A stretch of 14,778 bases of DNA from Candidatus Bathyarchaeota archaeon (GTDB taxonomy: Archaea > Thermoproteota > Bathyarchaeia > 40CM-2-53-6): NCBI GenBank assembly GCA_005888755.1, contig VBBQ01000023.1, positions 1 through 14,778 on the forward strand, in the 5' to 3' direction. The position numbers and the translations under genes were made by a program. The notes below the pieces were generated by a model. That model was not told where the DNA came from. It saw only the letters and a list, made by a program, of their open reading frames with translations, and searched no databases. Shown here one piece after another: positions 5,532-12,926 of this stretch. Position 1 is the stretch's first letter. Each line of letters starts with the position of its first letter.

Positions 5532-7367
5532 ATGGTTCTATTCCTCATAAGAGAACCACTATCCTATTTCCGACCCTACAAGGCCTACTTCGTAGCCATC
5601 TACGCTTTCTTCAATGCATTTCCAATCTCACAGCTAGTCCTGATATTTTACCCTGAGGCATACCTAATCAGACTCACCACTCAAGCCTTCTCCGCCTCTG
5701 CCGGGATCATAGCTACGTTATGGGGACTATTGGTTACCAAGCTGTACTTCTACCCTGAGAAATTCTCGTTGCGCTCCGCGCTTTCCAATCCCCTGAAGCC
5801 AATACACACTGCCTTCCTCCTCTACCTAGTTCCGATGGTAACTCTCATCATAATGACCATTGCAGATCCGACGTCTATAGATCCGAGCCCCAGCCGACAA
5901 GCGTTCTATGTCCTTGACAATACGTACTTTGAAACGGTTGGTCTGAGTCCTCTCCTGCTTACCGTCGCCGCAACTTTGATTTCGGCCTTCACTCTTTACT
6001 CGTTCGTAGTTCTATCTCGACTTAGATCGCAACTCAAGGACCGCGAGGTCAGAGGCGCGCTGAGAGTTATCGCAAGATGTTTCGCAACGATCGCAATAAT
6101 GCTACTATTTGGATATGCCTTGTCAAGTTTTGGATACAGCTTACTAGGGCTAGTGAATCTTGTTGGCGTGATTCTTCTTGTTGTTGCAGTGACTGCCTTC
6201 AAGAGACCTACTTTTCTGAAAGCATTCCTCGGACTAGTCCCCTCTCTGGGTCCCAATCCGGCCGTGATGCGAGGCGACCAAATAATTCTAATCTATGGAA
6301 ATGATGAGGCGAAAATTACCCCAATAGCTAGATTTGTCAATGAAGGAGTCAACCAACAAAACCGGGTTTTGTATTTCCACTCTAATGACGAGACGACTGC
6401 CCGAGAAGAGCTCTCACGAAACGGAGTGGATGTAAAGCATAACCTGACCAAGGGAGACCTTCGACTACCATCTATTGACAGTCTCTACCAAGGCGAAAAC
6501 CTTCTCGATGAGGAAGCAGCAATCGGGCAATGCCAGGAACTAGCCAATGAGACGAGAGCCTTGGGCAAGAATGGGCTAAGGATAGTGATAGACTACGGCG
6601 ATAGTACCAAGCGTCCATATCAGAAATTCGTCAACCATATCGCAGACCCCAGATGGGCCATTCCTGACCACTATGTGCAAGTAATGATGACTTTTGCGAA
6701 TCGCGCCTTCGAGAATGAGAAAGCAACCCTTGACCTTCTGAAATCAAAGGTCCCTGTCATCGACCTAACCGAGTCGACCAACGTATTCTCTCGCACAGTT
6801 GGACTGTCTCACGATGAAATCGCCGGACGGAAAATTCTACTGGAATATGACCCTCTCTCAGGCTATGAAAAGATACTCAGAACCTTGGCCACAGAAGCTG
6901 CTTCCAATTTTGAGAGAGTAATTCTATTCACCAGAAAAGACAGCCCAATTCATTCGGCCATGGAAGATGAGCTAGGGTTGAAGATGTTCGTCCTAACATC
7001 AAGAGTGTCTTATCCAAAAGTCGAGAGCGAGAACGTTGTCCTCATACCCGCATTCGACAGCTCGCTAATTCTCGACTCGATGAACAAAACAATCGAAGCC
7101 TATTCCGCAACCCCCTTCACCATAATCTTCGACAATATTTCCCACCAAATCTTCACCCTCGGAACGGAAAGGGCGCACTCATTCGTTCGCCAAGGACTTG
7201 AGCTAATGGTCTCAGACAGGATCACGGGGGTCTTTCTTCTAAACTACCCAGCACACGACCCGAAAACCGTGTCAATGTTTGAGAACCTCTTCGATCTCGA
7301 ACTAGTATCCAGGCCAGGAGCCCGTATACCCGAAGTCAGAAGGAAGCTGAGCCTTACGGCAACTTGA
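5532..7367 (+). CDS. Six-helix membrane protein with MEDS and RecA/KaiC-like domains
   Basis: This is a 611-residue protein in three parts. Residues 18-225 hold about six hydrophobic helices (near 18-40, 52-72, 90-110, 138-162, 180-202, 205-222). Residues 245-413 resemble the MEDS domain of DcmR-type sensors: GDQIILIYGNDEAK, FVNEGVNQQNRVLYFHSND, then GVDV..L.KGDL and a conserved IDYGD strand. MEDS domains are RecA-like and derived from the KaiC fold. Residues 433-597 form a second domain of similar plan (ILLEYDPLSGYEKILR, FERVILFTRKD, FTIIFDN, GVFLLNYP). Neither has a Walker A loop, so ATP hydrolysis is unlikely. No kinase, receiver or DNA-binding domain is visible, so any output must go through a partner. 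A hairpin and T run follow the stop codon, and no neighbouring gene is close enough to be clearly co-transcribed. Confidence 0.7.
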   Translation: MVLFLIREPLSYFRPYKAYFVAIYAFFNAFPISQLVLIFYPEAYLIRLTTQAFSASAGIIATLWGLLVTKLYFYPEKFSLRSALSNPLKPIHTAFLLYLVPMVTLIIMTIADPTSIDPSPSRQAFYVLDNTYFETVGLSPLLLTVAATLISAFTLYSFVVLSRLRSQLKDREVRGALRVIARCFATIAIMLLFGYALSSFGYSLLGLVNLVGVILLVVAVTAFKRPTFLKAFLGLVPSLGPNPAVMRGDQIILIYGNDEAKITPIARFVNEGVNQQNRVLYFHSNDETTAREELSRNGVDVKHNLTKGDLRLPSIDSLYQGENLLDEEAAIGQCQELANETRALGKNGLRIVIDYGDSTKRPYQKFVNHIADPRWAIPDHYVQVMMTFANRAFENEKATLDLLKSKVPVIDLTESTNVFSRTVGLSHDEIAGRKILLEYDPLSGYEKILRTLATEAASNFERVILFTRKDSPIHSAMEDELGLKMFVLTSRVSYPKVESENVVLIPAFDSSLILDSMNKTIEAYSATPFTIIFDNISHQIFTLGTERAHSFVRQGLELMVSDRITGVFLLNYPAHDPKTVSMFENLFDLELVSRPGARIPEVRRKLSLTAT

Positions 7368-7374
7368 CAAGCTC

Positions 7375-7434
7375 GTTCCGCTTGTTTGCAAGCTGTGGAA
7401 CCAGTGAGTTCAGCTAAAATGACAGCAATTTTTT
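7375..7434 (+). terminator. Hairpin and T run after the MEDS gene
   Basis: GTTCC-GCTTG (7375-7384) pairs with CAAGC-TGT-GGAAC (7389-7401), giving ten base pairs with a three-base bulge and a TTTG loop, eight bases after the stop codon. A run of six T follows at 7429-7434. Archaeal termination depends mainly on the T run; the hairpin may instead stabilise the mRNA end. Confidence 0.5.
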
Positions 7435-7553
7435 CTGTTGAATTCCATGGCACACGACGCGAAGAAGATTTCGAGCTTTGAAGACTTTTAATGTCGAACT
7501 GATCTGAAAGAGTTGCGCAAGGGGTCTCAGAGGAAAGACTTGATTCGATGCTC

Positions 7554-8234
7554 TCAGTAGCTAGACTTGTGCCCTACATTCCTCGCCTCGAAAAGTATGG
7601 TATAGTACGCTTTCATTATTTCCTTGCCTTTCAGCACACCATACCGATTATGTTGGTCATGCAATGAAATAGCGGTGAGATAGAGCCCCGCGAGCTCTCG
7701 GTAGACGCTCTCAGTTCCCGTCAGCCTCATCATAAGAACCCGGTGTAGCTCGATGAGGTGTTTGACATACGCATCGTCTTTGATTGCATGGTATCTGTAC
7801 GCATTGGTGGTCTCTATTCCGAAGGAGGCTGGCAAGTTGAGCAGTCTGCACATCTTGGAAAATTCGTTGCGTATGAATTCCCATTTCTCATCGTGGACCC
7901 TAGTGTAAGGATCCGCATTATCATCCTTCAACTTACTCTCCGCGAACAAGGCGGTGATAAACGCCTCAGATGCCTTCATCACACGCTCGCTGTCGAATTC
8001 AGGAAAAATTGCATGAAACACCTGTGACCAATGAAGGACCGCGCGGTCAAACTCCATTTGATCCTGAGCAATGAAGCCGTCCACAGTATTCTGTGAGGCG
8101 ATCTCTGCCAATTCTGTAATTTTCTCCTCGGAAAGATACCGATCCAAAACTGGAAAGATCGTCTCGATGAGGGCACGCTCGTTCTTTGGCGGCCTTATTT
8201 CCTCCACAAAGACCATAGCTGTTTGCTCGCCCAA
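7554..8234 (-). CDS. Unrecognised helical protein, probably cytoplasmic
   Basis: I do not recognise this 226-residue protein. It is acidic to neutral, rich in predicted helix, and has no signal peptide, membrane helix or cysteine cluster. Notable clusters are FDRAVLHWSQVFHAIFPEFDSERVMKA (split at 62-73 and 74-88), a conserved-looking NAYRYHAIKDD (about 144-154) and AISLHDQHNRYG (about 188-199), whose His and Asp residues could bind a metal, though that is a guess. The start is TTG 8234 or ATG 8216 (220 residues); neither has a ribosome binding site. A TATA-like ATTATATT at 8269-8276 on this strand would start RNA near 8246, allowing either. It is convergent with the MEDS gene. Confidence 0.6.
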   Translation of the reverse strand: MGEQTAMVFVEEIRPPKNERALIETIFPVLDRYLSEEKITELAEIASQNTVDGFIAQDQMEFDRAVLHWSQVFHAIFPEFDSERVMKASEAFITALFAESKLKDDNADPYTRVHDEKWEFIRNEFSKMCRLLNLPASFGIETTNAYRYHAIKDDAYVKHLIELHRVLMMRLTGTESVYRELAGLYLTAISLHDQHNRYGVLKGKEIMKAYYTILFEARNVGHKSSY

Positions 8235-8268
8235 CTTTGCTTCTGTTTAGTTTCAGCTATGTCTCTGG

Positions 8269-8276
8269 AATATAAT
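8269..8276 (-). promoter_or_regulatory. TATA-like box of the unrecognised helical protein gene
   Basis: ATTATATT on the minus strand sits about 27 bases before a predicted start near 8246, shortly before the TTG at 8234. A second candidate, AATATAAA (8315-8322), lies further upstream. Confidence 0.35.
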
Positions 8277-8314
8277 CGTCACCTACCTTTCATGTGAAAA
8301 AAGCTCTACGACCG

Positions 8315-8344
8315 TTTATATTCGCGGTATCTACCTTTTGGTAG
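8315..8344. promoter_or_regulatory. TATA-like box next to a CTACC-N4-GGTAG palindrome
   Basis: TTTATATT (8315-8322) is the best TATA match in the window and lies eight bases from a perfect palindrome, CTACC (8331-8335) TTTT GGTAG (8340-8344). CTACCTTT also occurs at 8283-8290. On the minus strand the pair could control the gene starting at 8234. On the plus strand the box would drive an RNA starting near 8341, with the palindrome over its start, antisense to the small membrane-protein gene. Confidence 0.35.
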
Positions 8345-8381
8345 AAATTTCCAGCATTTTAGTGAAAGCTGCTGTATTACC

Positions 8382-8386
8382 AAAAA
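8382..8386 (-). terminator. T run after the three-helix membrane protein gene
   Basis: Read on the minus strand, TTTTT follows the stop codon at 8410 by about 24 bases. A short stem, GCTG/CAGC (8353-8371), lies just beyond it. Confidence 0.35.
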
Positions 8387-8409
8387 GAGCGAATGGGAAG
8401 AGAAGGCGA

Positions 8410-8709
8410 TCAGGCGAAGTGGTCTTTACTTGCCCAGAAAAGGAAGTTCTTCCTCAGCCCGAGGAAGAGAAATGACGCACCCACAGTCTCTAACACGCCC
8501 CCAACCGGTAGCAATCCAATAGGTGCCACGGACTCAGCAAGAAACGCCACGACCCCCACACTAGAGAATATTGCACTGAGAGAAATGTAGATCCAGGCCC
8601 TTGCTGCGACATTTCGCTTGAAGAGAAACAATGTTCTGAAACTGTAGTAGATTAGACCTACCGTCACTGCCACCCCAGTTATCGAGACGACCAGAATTGT
8701 AGGATCCAA
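8410..8709 (-). CDS. Small three-helix membrane protein
   Basis: This 99-residue protein has three hydrophobic segments at about 4-24, 38-58 and 66-86. Between helices 1 and 2 lies a positive loop (FKRNVAARAW), which places that loop in the cytoplasm by the positive-inside rule. It ends with charged GLRKNFLFWASKDHFA. I do not recognise a family. Small proteins like this in archaea are sometimes the sensor half of signalling systems, but nothing here proves that. The start is TTG 8709; no ATG or GTG precedes the first helix in frame. No strong ribosome binding site is visible. Its gene shares the strand with the unrecognised protein gene 175 bases downstream, which appears to have its own promoter. 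Confidence 0.6.
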   Translation of the reverse strand: MDPTILVVSITGVAVTVGLIYYSFRTLFLFKRNVAARAWIYISLSAIFSSVGVVAFLAESVAPIGLLPVGGVLETVGASFLFLGLRKNFLFWASKDHFA

Positions 8710-8868
8710 GGACCTGATTCGATTCTAGCGATCACTTTTACTTAGAGGCCTTGTAACCCCCCAAACCTCCGCTAAGGGTCTTGAACTCAAAGCCCACACC
8801 GCGAGGGTCAAACTGTTAAACTGGAACTGAAGAGAAGAGGAGCACCAACATCATTTCCGGGAAAACCA

Positions 8869-10110
8869 TTGACTGCTTCCGCTGATTTCACTTTCCTATT
8901 TGACCTAGGGCTTGCGGTCTTCGCTGCTCTAGGTTTCAGCTATCTCTTCTCAAAAATCAAGCAACCCGTCGTAGTTGGACAACTAGTCGCTGGAATAATA
9001 ATAGGACCCTTCGGGCTCGGCCTCATCCAAAACCTCAACACGATTAACCTACTAGCTTCACTCGGAATCATACTGCTCCTCTTCACAGTCGGACTTGAGC
9101 TAGATCCGCTAGAGATCAAAAAGATTGGACCAGATAGTTTCATACTTGCAATCGTCGAACTGACGGTCACGTTCGTACTAGTGACACTTGTTGGGCTAGC
9201 AGTAGGCCTCACGCAGATCGAAGCAATCTTCGCCGCAGCGGTGGTTGCTACAACCAGCACGGCGATAATGAGCAAGATCTTGCTCGAAACAAAGAGTCTG
9301 CGAGCGAAAGAGTCTCACACCGTAGTGACCGCATCGGTAATCGAGGATTTTGCTACAGTGTTCATGCTTCTACTGCTCCCGGGTCTCGCAGCAGCTAGCA
9401 ACCAGGTTCCTCCGCTTGACCTTGCCTTTGTGGTCCTGAAGGGAGCGTTTCTTGTGGGGGTCATTTTCGTGTTCGGTTGGAGAATCGCTCCATACCTCAT
9501 TGATAGGATTAGTCGAGGAGATCAGGAATACAAGGAAACGGCCTTCTTGCTCGCTTTGTCGTTCGGGTTCGCCTTCGCCATTTTCTCGTCCTACCTTGGA
9601 TTCTCACCCGCGGTAGGGGCCTTCCTCATGGGCTTGATGATCAGAGGCCGCCAGGCGCAGTTCGTCAAAGAAAAGGTCAGTCCCATCAAAGACTTGTTCG
9701 TCGTCCTTTTCTTTGTCTCTATGGGAACACTCATCAATATCGGAGCTCTCCTCACCGTCACACTCCCAATCATAGCAGTCTTGGCCGTCGCCATCTTCGG
9801 GAAGTTCCTCGGCTGCTGGACAGGTGCCAGGCTATCGGGTGCAAAAGACGAGGCCACGACCATAGGACTCTCGATGCTGCCTCGTGGAGAATTCTCTTTC
9901 ATCGTAGCCCAGGAAGGGACCGGTCTAGGGATAGCCGCACAGATCCTCTACCCAGTAGCAGGCCTAGTTACCCTGATCAGCTCCATCCTATCCTCCATCG
10001 GACTTCGACTTTTCAAACCCAGCATAACCCCTGACGCCCCGAAGATCAAGATTTCTCAACAGCTCCGCCAACTGATTCGACCCCGAAATGCCGTTAGAGA
10101 AAAAAGTTGA
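8869..10110 (+). CDS. Kef-type monovalent cation/proton antiporter (CPA2)
   Basis: This 413-residue membrane protein of the CPA2 family has about 12 to 13 helices; such proteins exchange Na+ or K+ for protons. Family marks are QPVVVGQLVAGIIIGPFGLG (32-51), LGIILLLFTVGLELD (65-79), ATTSTAIMSKIL (127-138), the ion-binding helix ASVIEDFATVF (155-165), FSPAVGAFLMGL (245-256), LFFVSMG (280-286) and LPRGEFSFI (337-345). The ion site has Glu159-Asp160, where bacterial KefB/C have Gln-Asp and NapA-type members Asp-Asp. The TrkA-N (RCK) domain found in KefB/C is absent; only 30 hydrophilic residues follow the last helix. The start is TTG 8869, the only start in frame before the first helix. The stop overlaps the next gene's start as TTGA. 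Confidence 0.9.
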   Translation: MTASADFTFLFDLGLAVFAALGFSYLFSKIKQPVVVGQLVAGIIIGPFGLGLIQNLNTINLLASLGIILLLFTVGLELDPLEIKKIGPDSFILAIVELTVTFVLVTLVGLAVGLTQIEAIFAAAVVATTSTAIMSKILLETKSLRAKESHTVVTASVIEDFATVFMLLLLPGLAAASNQVPPLDLAFVVLKGAFLVGVIFVFGWRIAPYLIDRISRGDQEYKETAFLLALSFGFAFAIFSSYLGFSPAVGAFLMGLMIRGRQAQFVKEKVSPIKDLFVVLFFVSMGTLINIGALLTVTLPIIAVLAVAIFGKFLGCWTGARLSGAKDEATTIGLSMLPRGEFSFIVAQEGTGLGIAAQILYPVAGLVTLISSILSSIGLRLFKPSITPDAPKIKISQQLRQLIRPRNAVREKS

Positions 10111-10733
10111 AAATCCCCCCGGGTACTGGACTGTTACTCGTCGGATCGGGACTCTACTGGGTCCTCGCCGGTCCACTCATCGGCTGGTTCACCGTACTAA
10201 ATCCTGCACAAATCAGTCTGACACAAACGGGACTAACCCTAGTCCTCAGCACAGGGATCGCCTCTTTAGTCTTGGGACTCTGGATCCTTCCAATAGATCT
10301 CGAAGAGCTCTCTAGGCTGTTCTCTAGAAATGATGGGTGGATATTCGTCATCCCAATCGAACTGGTCGTCGCCGACATCTACCTCACCCTAATTGGACTG
10401 TCGCAAGGAAATTGGGAACTGAACCCGTTCGTCGCGTCTGCAGTCCAGATCGGACCCTGGGCAGTCGTTCCCTTCGTCGTATCCTACATGGCCTTGTCGG
10501 AAGGATTGGCGCTGGGGATGTTGAGCATTGGAAAATGGTTGTTCGGCGTTGTGCGTCAATCAAGATTCGTGCCTTTCGCATTGATTTGCGGAGCCGCCTC
10601 CTTCGGACCGTTAAGTAACACAGAGTTGCTGGCATTTCCCGGAGCAGGTCCGGTCAGCTATTTTGTCGGCATGATAATCGGGATGATCGCATTATCCGTC
10701 GCGATCTTCCTCCATTTCAAACGGCTGAGTTAG
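10107..10733 (+). CDS. DUF5658-like membrane protein coupled to the antiporter
   Basis: This is a 208-residue protein with about six hydrophobic helices (near 8-30, 41-62, 79-99, 114-136, 153-172, 184-204). The segment ELVVADIYLTLIGLSQG (85-101) followed by WELNPF (103-108) resembles DUF5658-type membrane proteins, where a helix with an Asp is followed by an E-x-N-P turn. The function of that family is unknown. Translation starts at TTG 10107, whose last two bases are the first two of the antiporter's TGA stop, a four-base overlap that implies translational coupling. It may be an accessory subunit or partner of the antiporter; the pairing is inferred only from gene order. It ends eight bases before the end of the convergent copper-protein gene. 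Confidence 0.65.
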   Translation: MKIPPGTGLLLVGSGLYWVLAGPLIGWFTVLNPAQISLTQTGLTLVLSTGIASLVLGLWILPIDLEELSRLFSRNDGWIFVIPIELVVADIYLTLIGLSQGNWELNPFVASAVQIGPWAVVPFVVSYMALSEGLALGMLSIGKWLFGVVRQSRFVPFALICGAASFGPLSNTELLAFPGAGPVSYFVGMIIGMIALSVAIFLHFKRLS

Positions 10734-10741
10734 TGAGACCG

Positions 10742-11938
10742 CTATGTCTGTGTCCTAGTTTTCCGCCGGAGGATGTAGACTATCCCCGCGACTACTGCAA
10801 TCGCCGCGGCAATTCCTCCTCCTATGATGGCTGAGCTGGGGAGGCCTCCGACGCCTGAAGATGAGCCTACAGTCAAGGAAAGCGTTGTCGAATGCACCGA
10901 TGAACCGCTGGTCCCTGTAACCGTCACCGTGTAGCTTCCCTGCGATACAGAGGTGGAATATGCCCCGGAAGGAACTGCGGACACGGTAAGGGTTGACGAT
11001 ATTGAACCACCCGACGGCACAGCCACGGATGGAGGGCTGAAGGTTACCTGAGGCCCACTAGAAGAAAGAATGGAAGTCAAGGAAACGGTTCCAGAGAACC
11101 CGTTAAGACTGGTCAGAGTAATGGTGGTCGTGCCAGATGAACCTTGAAGAATATTCAGCGATGACGGGCTGGAGATAATGGTGAAGTCAGGAGCGATCAC
11201 GGTAACGCTCACACTAGTATTACGAGATGTTGTGCTGTTTGAACCGGTTACCGTAAGGCTGTAAGGGCCTGGGGTAGTACCGGCGGGTACGGAGACTGTG
11301 AAGTTTGACTTTGCCGTTCCGCCCGCTGGAACTGTAACCGGATTCACACTAAAGCTGCTCGGAATGAGGCCGGCGGGCGATGATGGTGACGATGATAAGG
11401 TAACCGAGCCAGCGAAATTGTTGAGACTTGTTATCGATACGGTCGAATTTGCATTCGCCCCCTGAAGGATCGTGAGGGAGGATGGGCTGGATGAAACCCC
11501 ATAGTCTGGCCCCGGAACTATGAAAGTCCCAACCATCGAATTAAGATGTACCGAGCAGTAATACGTGTACGTCCCTGGACCAAAATCGACACTGAACGGG
11601 TAAATTATCGTCGTTGTAAATGTGGAGGAACACTTGTTCACTGAACAGTTGGGGCTGGGAGTGACCCCGTCCTTATGGACATCAATGACGAACGTGTGTG
11701 GTGAACTATCTCCACTTACCAGGGTCAAGAAAACACTATCTCCTTTGGTCACCGTTATTGCCGGGCCGGGGTTGGTTCCGTTCCAACCGGCATAAGCCGT
11801 GCCTGTCAGTTTTATGGAATGAGATACTGCGTGAGCCTTCGGAACGGCCATTAAGGTCAAGAAATTTGACGATGGAAGCGTTGAGCCGATCAGAAACAAT
11901 GTGAGTATACAGATGATCAGAGCCTTTTGGTGCGACAT
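10742..11938 (-). CDS. Secreted, membrane-anchored blue copper protein with two Ig-like repeats
   Basis: This 398-residue protein has an N-terminal signal peptide (hydrophobic 6-22, probable cleavage near AHA, 35-37), a cupredoxin domain (about 40-142), two similar domains (145-248 and 250-358), and a C-terminal helix (367-390) ending in basic RRKTRTQT. This topology places the bulk outside the cell. The copper ligands are all visible: His81 (SSPHTF), Cys128 (YYCSVH), His131 and Met135, a plastocyanin-like type 1 site for electron transfer. Cys98 and Cys103 could form an extra disulfide. The repeats both open with SSPSSL followed by ILQG and are rich in Ser, Thr and Gly, like archaeal surface-exposed spacer domains. 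ATG 11938 lies about 27 bases after a TATA-like box, so the transcript is probably leaderless. A palindrome sits between the two. The electron partner is unknown. Confidence 0.88.
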   Translation of the reverse strand: MSHQKALIICILTLFLIGSTLPSSNFLTLMAVPKAHAVSHSIKLTGTAYAGWNGTNPGPAITVTKGDSVFLTLVSGDSSPHTFVIDVHKDGVTPSPNCSVNKCSSTFTTTIIYPFSVDFGPGTYTYYCSVHLNSMVGTFIVPGPDYGVSSSPSSLTILQGANANSTVSITSLNNFAGSVTLSSSPSSPAGLIPSSFSVNPVTVPAGGTAKSNFTVSVPAGTTPGPYSLTVTGSNSTTSRNTSVSVTVIAPDFTIISSPSSLNILQGSSGTTTITLTSLNGFSGTVSLTSILSSSGPQVTFSPPSVAVPSGGSISSTLTVSAVPSGAYSTSVSQGSYTVTVTGTSGSSVHSTTLSLTVGSSSGVGGLPSSAIIGGGIAAAIAVVAGIVYILRRKTRTQT

Positions 11939-11946
11939 GTTGAAAC

Positions 11947-11961
11947 CTACTACATTAGTAG
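11947..11961. promoter_or_regulatory. Palindromic operator candidate in the copper-protein promoter
   Basis: CTACTA (11947-11952), CAT, TAGTAG (11956-11961) is a perfect 6-3-6 inverted repeat. It lies between the TATA-like box (11964-11971) and the start codon (11938). A dimeric repressor bound here would block polymerase recruitment. Confidence 0.5.
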
Positions 11962-11963
11962 CA

Positions 11964-11971
11964 TAATATTA
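11964..11971 (-). promoter_or_regulatory. TATA-like box of the copper-protein gene
   Basis: TAATATTA, read in the minus direction within TTAATATTATG, is centred about 27 bases before a predicted transcription start near 11940, two bases from the ATG at 11938. This fits a leaderless mRNA. Confidence 0.55.
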
Positions 11972-12014
11972 ACCGTTGCGAAGTTAGAACGGGAAACATT
12001 GCCACAGAAGGACC

Positions 12015-12026
12015 TACCCATATAGG
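12015..12026 (+). promoter_or_regulatory. TATA-type promoter element, TACCCATATAGG
   Basis: The core CATATA (12019-12024) is centred about 26 bases before GTG 12047, so transcription would begin at or next to the start codon. The 12 bases are identical to those at 4293-4304 on the other strand. Confidence 0.5.
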
Positions 12027-12046
12027 GCAAGAGCACCAATAGAAAC

Positions 12047-12496
12047 GTGTCCATCGGTAGGATTCGTCTCAAGAGCCCTTCATCCCACAAAACGACCGTC
12101 GGCTCGCCAAAGGTGGCCGCGAGGAAAGATCGCTTTCTCGTACAGGAGCATCATGCCCGGCGACTACATTGGGACTTTCGATTGGAACTTGACGGTGTCC
12201 TGAAGAGCTGGGCTGTTCCTAAGGGTCCACCCATTGAACCGGGTATCAAACGACTCGCGGTCCAAGTTGAGGATCATCCTCTCAGCTATTATGGTTTCGA
12301 GGGAACTATTCCAGAAGGCGGGTATGGCGCGGGCGAGGTAGAGGTCTGGGACAAAGGATTCTACATCTTAGAAGTCAGGGAGCCGCGGAAGTACCATGTT
12401 CTTTTGAAAGGGCGGAAGCTGAAGGGAGACTATCGTTTGATCAATTTCAAGGACAAGAACTGGCTGATGTACAAGGTAGCTGATGACCAAGGTTAG
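12047..12496 (+). CDS. Stand-alone LigD-type DNA 3'-phosphoesterase
   Basis: This 149-residue protein is a free-standing version of the 3'-phosphoesterase domain found at the N-terminus of bacterial LigD, which trims 3'-phosphates and 3'-ribonucleotides from DNA ends during break repair. The segment EHHARRLHWDFRLELDG (34-50) contains His35, His41, Asp43 and Arg45, and VEDHPLSYYGFEG (74-86) contains His77. Their spacing equals that of His42, His48, Asp50, Arg52 and His84 of Pseudomonas LigD, shifted by seven, so the manganese site looks intact. No ligase, polymerase or Ku gene is in this window. The start is GTG 12047, matching the transcription start predicted from the TATA box; no ATG or GTG lies further in before the domain. 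It overlaps the AhpD-like gene tail-to-tail by four bases. Confidence 0.9.
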   Translation: MSIGRIRLKSPSSHKTTVGSPKVAARKDRFLVQEHHARRLHWDFRLELDGVLKSWAVPKGPPIEPGIKRLAVQVEDHPLSYYGFEGTIPEGGYGAGEVEVWDKGFYILEVREPRKYHVLLKGRKLKGDYRLINFKDKNWLMYKVADDQG

Positions 12497-12855
12497 GATT
12501 GTTTTTCTTTCCTTCTGCACCCTTCTAGAATCTCGACTGCACTCCGTAGGTGCGGTATGACTATTGACCCACCAACTATCAAGCCGACGTTGAAGACCTC
12601 GAAGAACTCTGCGTCTGAAACTTTCTGTTCAACGCATTGGATGATATGGTAGGTGACACAGTCGTCGCATCGAAGGACGAGTGATGCGACGAGCCCCATC
12701 ATTTCTTTTGTTTTCCGAGAAAGCGCGCCGTCGTTGTAGGCTTGGGTGTCTAGGTTGAAGAAGCGTTTGATCTGAAGGTTTCCTCTTTCTAGAATCTTTT
12801 CGTTCATCTTCTCTCGGTATGCTTTGAACTCCTTCAGGGAATGGCCATGCTCCAC
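12493..12855 (-). CDS. AhpD-like carboxymuconolactone decarboxylase-family protein
   Basis: This 120-residue helical protein carries the thiol motif RCDDCVTYHI (62-71), with Cys63, Cys66 and His70, characteristic of AhpD-type alkylhydroperoxidases in the carboxymuconolactone decarboxylase family. The Cys pair supports a disulfide-based peroxidase or reductase role rather than the decarboxylase activity of the name-giving enzyme. The second half (VGLIVGGSIVIPHLRSAVEIL) fits the family's helical core. Members are usually trimers or hexamers. The start is GTG 12855 with GGTGA about seven bases upstream; no earlier in-frame start is better. It could protect the redox-active neighbours, but no operon link is shown: 71 bases separate it from frdD on the same strand. 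Confidence 0.8.
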   Translation of the reverse strand: MEHGHSLKEFKAYREKMNEKILERGNLQIKRFFNLDTQAYNDGALSRKTKEMMGLVASLVLRCDDCVTYHIIQCVEQKVSDAEFFEVFNVGLIVGGSIVIPHLRSAVEILEGCRRKEKQS

Positions 12856-12926
12856 GTGTATCTCACCCGTGCCCGTGTTGTGGGGCGGGTTGTATTAGAA
12901 CAAGCGGAGCCGGAACCGGAACATGA

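Noticed and set aside
8393-8590. Plus-strand frame of 65 codons downstream of the TATA/palindrome cluster
   Set aside because: It is antisense to the small membrane-protein gene, whose alternating hydrophobic helices look real, while this frame gives a low-complexity hydrophilic product.
10860-11510. Tandem DNA repeat in the copper-protein gene
   Set aside because: The two repeats are similar at protein level (SSPSSL, ILQG) but clearly diverged in DNA, so they are duplicated domains rather than a recent DNA repeat.
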